A stretch of 64,000 bases of DNA, taken from assembly GCF_000763905.1 (NCBI RefSeq), contig NZ_JRKN01000012.1:1-64000 (forward strand), in the 5' to 3' direction. The first letter of the stretch is position 1; each line of letters starts with the position of its first letter. The stretch comes from Paracoccus halophilus. Its GTDB lineage: Bacteria; Pseudomonadota; Alphaproteobacteria; Rhodobacterales; Rhodobacteraceae. A program made the translations under genes and the position numbers. The notes beneath the pieces are model-generated. The model was not told the DNA's origin, made no database searches, and saw only the letters and a list, made by a program, of their open reading frames with translations. Below, in pieces: positions 60,312-64,000 of the stretch.

Positions 60312-61654
60312 TGATCCGCGCCGCCCGCATCATGGGCCTTGCCCTTGCGCTGATCGCCTCGCCGCTGCTGGCGGCCGAGGTTTTGCAGCCGACCTCCCAG
60401 GCGGAACTGGAGGCCGTGCTGGCCAGCGCCGGTGCGGGCGACGAAATCGTGCTGAAGGCGGGCCGCTGGCGCGGCCCCCTGAAGATCGCCGCCCCGGTGA
60501 CGCTGCGCGGCGAACCGGGCGCCGTGGTCGATGGCCGGAACGCCGGCCATGCCATCCTGGTCGATGCCCCCGGCGCGACCGTCACCGGGCTCGAGATCAC
60601 CGGCTCGGGCAGCGATCTGGACCGGATGGATTCCGGCATCTTCCTGACCGCCAACGCCACCGGCGCGCGGGTCACCGGCAACCTGTTGCGCGACAACCTG
60701 CATGGCGTGCGCATTCAGGGCGCCCGCGATGCGCTGGTCGCCGGCAACCGCATCGAGGGCCGCCGCGGCCGCCAATCCGAACTGGGCAACGGCGTCAGCG
60801 TCTGGAACGCCCCCGGTGCCGTGGTCGCGGAAAACGAAATATCCTGGGGCCGCGACGGCATCTTCGTCTATATCTCGAAACGGAACACCTTTCGCGCCAA
60901 CCGTATCCACGACACGCGCTTTGCCATTCATTACATGAACACCTCGGACAGCGAGGTCAGCGGCAACGTCTCGTATGACAATGCCATGGGCTATGCGATC
61001 ATGTTCTCGGACCGGCTGAAGGTCACCGGCAACAGTTCCGAAAACGACCGCGACTATGGTTTCCTGTTCAACTCGGCCAATTACTCGGTGCTGACCGATA
61101 ACCGCGTCACCGGCCGTCTCGCGCCGGCCGCGCGCTGGCTGGATGCCGGCCAGAGCATCGAGGCCGGCGTGCCGGAAATCGAGCCGGGCAGCGGCGCGGG
61201 CGGCCGCATCGCGCCCGAGAAATGCGTCTTCATCTACAACGCCAACCGGAACGCGTTCACCGGCAACCGTTTCGAGGGCTGCGCCATTGGCATCCATTTC
61301 ACCGCCGGGGCCGAAGGCAACCTGATGTCGCGCAACGATTTCATCGGCAACCGCGTGCAGGTGAAATATGTCGGCTCGCGCTATCTGGAATGGTCGCAGG
61401 ACGGCGTCGGCAATTACTGGTCGGACAATGCCGCCTTCGATCTGAACGGCGACGGGCTGGCCGATGCCGCCTATCGCCCCAACGACATGGTGGACGAGGT
61501 GATGTGGACCGCCCCGCAGGCGCGAATGCTGCTGACCAGCCCCTCGGTCCAGATCATCCGCTGGGCGCAGGCCCGCTTTCCCGCCGTGCTGCCCGGCGGC
61601 GTGACCGACAGCAACCCGCTGATGTTTCCCAATTCCGAAAGGCCGCTGCCATGA
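60311..61654 (+). CDS. nosD: NosD, periplasmic copper-site assembly protein
   Basis: A protein of 447 residues with a signal peptide (MGLALALIASPLLA). The rest is a right-handed beta-helix (CASH/pectate-lyase-like) built of repeats such as 'ATVTGLEITGSGSDLDRMDS' and 'VRIQGARDALVAGNRIEG'. With NosFY it delivers sulfur or copper for the CuZ cluster. ATG 60311 shares a base with the nosZ stop (TGATG). The C-terminal 'ARFPAVLPGGVTDSNPLM' matches other NosD proteins. Confidence 0.95.
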   Translation: MIRAARIMGLALALIASPLLAAEVLQPTSQAELEAVLASAGAGDEIVLKAGRWRGPLKIAAPVTLRGEPGAVVDGRNAGHAILVDAPGATVTGLEITGSGSDLDRMDSGIFLTANATGARVTGNLLRDNLHGVRIQGARDALVAGNRIEGRRGRQSELGNGVSVWNAPGAVVAENEISWGRDGIFVYISKRNTFRANRIHDTRFAIHYMNTSDSEVSGNVSYDNAMGYAIMFSDRLKVTGNSSENDRDYGFLFNSANYSVLTDNRVTGRLAPAARWLDAGQSIEAGVPEIEPGSGAGGRIAPEKCVFIYNANRNAFTGNRFEGCAIGIHFTAGAEGNLMSRNDFIGNRVQVKYVGSRYLEWSQDGVGNYWSDNAAFDLNGDGLADAAYRPNDMVDEVMWTAPQARMLLTSPSVQIIRWAQARFPAVLPGGVTDSNPLMFPNSERPLP

Positions 61655-62526
61655 GTGACGCGACCGTGATCCTGGAAGCCGTGACCAAGACCTATGGCGG
61701 CCGCGCCGCGGTCAGCGAGCTTTCCTATAGCCTGCAACCGGGGCAGGTGGTGGCTCTGGTCGGCCATAACGGCGCGGGAAAGACCACGCAGATCAAGATG
61801 ATGCTGGGCCTGACGCGGCCCGATGCCGGCCGGCTGCAGGTGCTGGGCGCGGACCCCGTGCATGGCACCGGGGCCCGGCGGCAGCTTGGCTACCTGCCCG
61901 AAAGCGTGCAGTTCCACCTGGCTTTCACCGGCCGCGAGACGCTGGGATTCTATGCGCAGCTCAAGGGCTTGCCGGCGCGCGGGCATGACGCGCTGTTTCA
62001 ACGCGTCGGTCTGGCCGAGGCCGCCGACCGCCCGGTGCGCGGCTATTCCAAGGGGATGCGCCAGCGCCTTGGCCTTGCGCAGGCCCTGCTGGGCACGCCG
62101 CGCCTGCTGCTGCTGGACGAGCCGACCTCGGGCCTCGATCCGGCGCTGCGGCGCGAGCTTTACGGCATCGTCGCGGAACTGGCGCGGGCCGGCGCGACGG
62201 TGCTGCTGTCCTCGCACGCGCTGACCGAGCTTGAGGATCAGGCGGCCCGCGTCATCGTCGTCAATCGCGGCCGCAAGATCGCCGATGGCACCATGGCCGA
62301 ATTGCGGCGGCTGGCCGGCCTGCCCTCGCGGCTGCGCTTTCGCGCCGATGCCAGCCCCGACAACCGCGCCACCCGTGCCGGCGACTACTGGCAGATCGAG
62401 CTGGCCGAGGACGAAAAGGCCCCCGCCCTCCGCCAGGTGATCGCGGCAGAGGCCCGGGAGATCACGCTTGAAGACCCGAGCCTTGACGACATCTACGCCC
62501 ATTTCCTGAAACGCGAGGCCGCGTGA
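61651..62526 (+). CDS. nosF: NosF, ATPase of the NosDFY copper-site maturation transporter
   Basis: A protein of 291 residues. Walker A GHNGAGKTT is near residue 40, the signature YSKGMRQRLGLAQ near 131 and Walker B LLLLDEPTSGLDP near 152, followed by 'LLSSHALTELEDQAARVIVV'. It powers NosY. Start and stop overlap nosD by four bases and nosY by one base, consistent with one polycistronic message. Confidence 0.96.
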   Translation: MSDATVILEAVTKTYGGRAAVSELSYSLQPGQVVALVGHNGAGKTTQIKMMLGLTRPDAGRLQVLGADPVHGTGARRQLGYLPESVQFHLAFTGRETLGFYAQLKGLPARGHDALFQRVGLAEAADRPVRGYSKGMRQRLGLAQALLGTPRLLLLDEPTSGLDPALRRELYGIVAELARAGATVLLSSHALTELEDQAARVIVVNRGRKIADGTMAELRRLAGLPSRLRFRADASPDNRATRAGDYWQIELAEDEKAPALRQVIAAEAREITLEDPSLDDIYAHFLKREAA

Positions 62527-63356
62527 TGCCCAACCCGCAACCCGCCATCCTGACCATCGCGCGGCGCGAGCTGGCCGAGGGCATGCGCAACCGCTGGGTC
62601 GTTTCGACCACCCTGATCATGGCGGCGCTGGCGCTGACCATCGCGGCACTGGGATCGGCGCCGACCGGCACCACCTCGACCGCGGCGCTGGATGTGGTGG
62701 TGGTGGGGCTGTCCAGCCTGACCATCTTTCTGGTGCCGCTGATCGCATTGCTTCTGTCCCATGACGCCATCACGCGCGAGGTCGAGCGCGGCACATTGCT
62801 GTTGCTGCTGAGCCACCCGCTGTCGCGCCCGCAGGTGATCGCCGGCAAGTTTCTGGGGCAGCTGGTCATCATGGCGCTGGCCACGGTGATCGGCTTCGGC
62901 CTGGCAGCCCTGTTCGTCATCTGGCGCGACGGCGCGGCGGGCTGGCAGGCCTTTGCCATGATGATCTGGGCCTCGATCCTGCTGGGCGCGGTGTTTCTGG
63001 CGCTTGGCACGCTTGCCTCGGCCAGCGTTCAGGAAAGCTCGACCGCGGCCGGCATCGCGATCGGGCTGTGGCTGCTGTTCGTCGCCATCTACGACATGGC
63101 GTTGCTGGCGGCGCTGGTCGCGCGGGGCGGCCATGCCGTGGCGGGCTGGGTCATGGACCTGGCGCTGGTGCTGAACCCGACCGACGCCTATCGCCTGCTG
63201 ACCCTGGGCGAAGGCTCATCGGCCATGCTGTCGGGCATGGGCGGGGTCTATGACAGTTCGCAACTGACACCCGGCCTGCTGACCGGCGCGCTGCTGCTGT
63301 GGAGCGCGGTGCCGCTGGTGCTGGCCATGGCCGCATTCTCGAAAAGGAACCTCTAG
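62526..63356 (+). CDS. nosY: NosY, membrane permease of the NosDFY transporter
   Basis: A protein of 276 residues with about six membrane helices, for example 'VVVGLSSLTIFLVPLIALLL' and 'MMIWASILLGAVFLALGTLA'. 'EVERGTLLLLLSHPLSRPQV' is a typical NosY segment. The ATG at 62526 forms TGATG with the nosF stop; a GTG three bases earlier is possible. NosY works with NosF and NosD in building the CuZ site of NosZ. Confidence 0.94.
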   Translation: MPNPQPAILTIARRELAEGMRNRWVVSTTLIMAALALTIAALGSAPTGTTSTAALDVVVVGLSSLTIFLVPLIALLLSHDAITREVERGTLLLLLSHPLSRPQVIAGKFLGQLVIMALATVIGFGLAALFVIWRDGAAGWQAFAMMIWASILLGAVFLALGTLASASVQESSTAAGIAIGLWLLFVAIYDMALLAALVARGGHAVAGWVMDLALVLNPTDAYRLLTLGEGSSAMLSGMGGVYDSSQLTPGLLTGALLLWSAVPLVLAMAAFSKRNL

Positions 63357-63878
63357 ATGAAACCGCTGCTGATCGCCGCGCTGATCGCCCTGCCGCTGAT
63401 GGGCTGCAAGACCGAGGAAACCGCCGCCCTGCCGCCCGAAACCATGACCGCCGAGGCCATCGGGCGCTATTGCGGCATGAACCTGATGGAGCATGAAGGC
63501 CCCAAGGGGCAGGTCGTCCTGTCCAGGGAAATGGGGGCCTACTGGTTTTCGTCCGCGCGCGACACGATCGCGTTCTCCATGATGCCGGACGAGGTCAAGG
63601 ATTACGGCGGCCTCTATGTCTCGGACATGGCGCGGGCGGAAAGCTGGGCCGAACCCGGTGCCGATAACTGGATCGACGCGAAAACGGCCTTTTATGTCAC
63701 CGGCTCTTCCGCGCAGGGCGGCATGGGCGGGGCAGAACTGGTGCCCTTTTCGACCCGCGAGGCGGCCGAGGCCTTTGCCGCGGAAAAGGGCGGCATCGTC
63801 CAGACATTCGACGAACTCACCCCTGACGAGGTTCTGGGCAATGGCACAGCGGCAGGGGGCGAGCATGCAGCGAATTAG
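63357..63878 (+). CDS. nosL: NosL, copper chaperone lipoprotein
   Basis: A protein of 173 residues. A lipoprotein signal 'ALIALPLMGCK' places the mature Cys17 at the outer face of the inner membrane or in the outer membrane. The copper-binding part 'YCGMNLMEHEGPKGQVVL' holds Cys, Met and His residues, and 'DWIDAKTAFYV'-like sequence (here NWIDAKTAFYV) is conserved. It brings Cu(I) to apo-NosZ. It starts directly after the nosY stop. Confidence 0.95.
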   Translation: MKPLLIAALIALPLMGCKTEETAALPPETMTAEAIGRYCGMNLMEHEGPKGQVVLSREMGAYWFSSARDTIAFSMMPDEVKDYGGLYVSDMARAESWAEPGADNWIDAKTAFYVTGSSAQGGMGGAELVPFSTREAAEAFAAEKGGIVQTFDELTPDEVLGNGTAAGGEHAAN

Positions 63879-64000
63879 ACGCCGCCGTTTCCTGACCATC
63901 GCGGCGGCCGCGCTTGGCGCGCCGCTGATCGCCGATCCGGCAACGGCCGGTGACGCCGCGATCTGGCACGGGCAGGCCATGGGCGCGCCGGTCCGGCTGA
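63865..64000 (+). CDS. nosX: NosX, periplasmic ApbE-like FMN transferase, partial at the window edge
   Basis: Only the first 45 codons are inside the window. It begins MQRIRRRRFLTIAAAALGAP, a Tat signal, then 'DAAIWHGQAMGAPVRL', which matches the start of ApbE/NosX proteins. NosX attaches FMN to NosR. It overlaps nosL by 14 bases, completing the alphaproteobacterial order nosRZDFYLX. Confidence 0.85.
   Translation, partial: MQRIRRRRFLTIAAAALGAPLIADPATAGDAAIWHGQAMGAPVRL

Overview
The window is about 64 kb of high-GC chromosomal DNA from an alphaproteobacterium of the family Rhodobacteraceae, most likely Paracoccus or a close relative. This is inferred from gene content and order: secA divergent from ppiC-argJ-mutT, rimP-nusA-ylxR-infB, petP-petR, a kdsD-lptCAB-hpf-ptsN run, ubiG, an NDUFAF5-like methyltransferase beside hemH, and nosRZDFYLX. 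It is also inferred from the short 3'-end element with the core GGATATTT(N)2-3ATGAAGAAGAA. No rRNA or tRNA gene, CRISPR array or complete insertion sequence was found.

Layout. 1-284: possible rRNA-operon leader pointing left out of the window. 285-6364: msrQ and msrP (periplasmic methionine sulfoxide repair), clpB with a heat-shock-type promoter, divergent pyrF, and a membrane protein of unknown function. 6365-9906: an anaerobic pyruvate formate-lyase module (FNR-type box, pflB, pflA) in which pflB is interrupted by an in-frame TAG. 9939-16072: hemH, methyltransferase, comF, grxC, nitrilase, marR, ubiG, pip. 16125-21770: rimP-nusA-ylxR-infB translation/transcription operon with a candidate attenuator. 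21801-29038: a 43-residue small protein, mutT-argJ-ppiC, secA, petR-petP. 29189-35128: ilvE, a small basic protein, and the lipopolysaccharide/phosphotransferase cluster ptsN-hpf-lptBAC-kdsD-nrnC. 35343-44644: a FetA/FrpB-like TonB receptor, a LysR regulator with a divergent ring-cleavage-type dioxygenase, a frameshifted small membrane gene, purU, folD and a large patatin-like protein. 44645-51365: an orphan coding remnant, an iron-type alcohol dehydrogenase divergent from a DeoR/GlpR regulator, an FMN reductase, pirin, a SnoaL-like protein and two glycosyltransferases. 51437-53581: pnp. 53582-55059: a scarred accessory region with a low-GC orphan gene, an internal fragment of putP and the tail of another membrane protein. 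55075-64000: an MBL-fold hydrolase and the nitrous oxide reductase operon nosRZDFYLX (nosX runs off the edge).

The physiology suggested is a facultative respirer: denitrification to N2 through NosZ, FNR-type anaerobic control, iron uptake through a TonB receptor, and a possibly disabled mixed-acid branch through PflB. I did not recognise a wholly new multi-gene system. The observations most worth checking are the TAG in pflB, the recombination scar at putP, the promoter and hairpin terminator in front of rimP, the 43-residue gene, the palindromes before nosR and the TonB receptor, the frameshifted small membrane gene, and the paired 3'-end repeat between secA and petR. Family names are recalled from general knowledge of the families; no database search was run.
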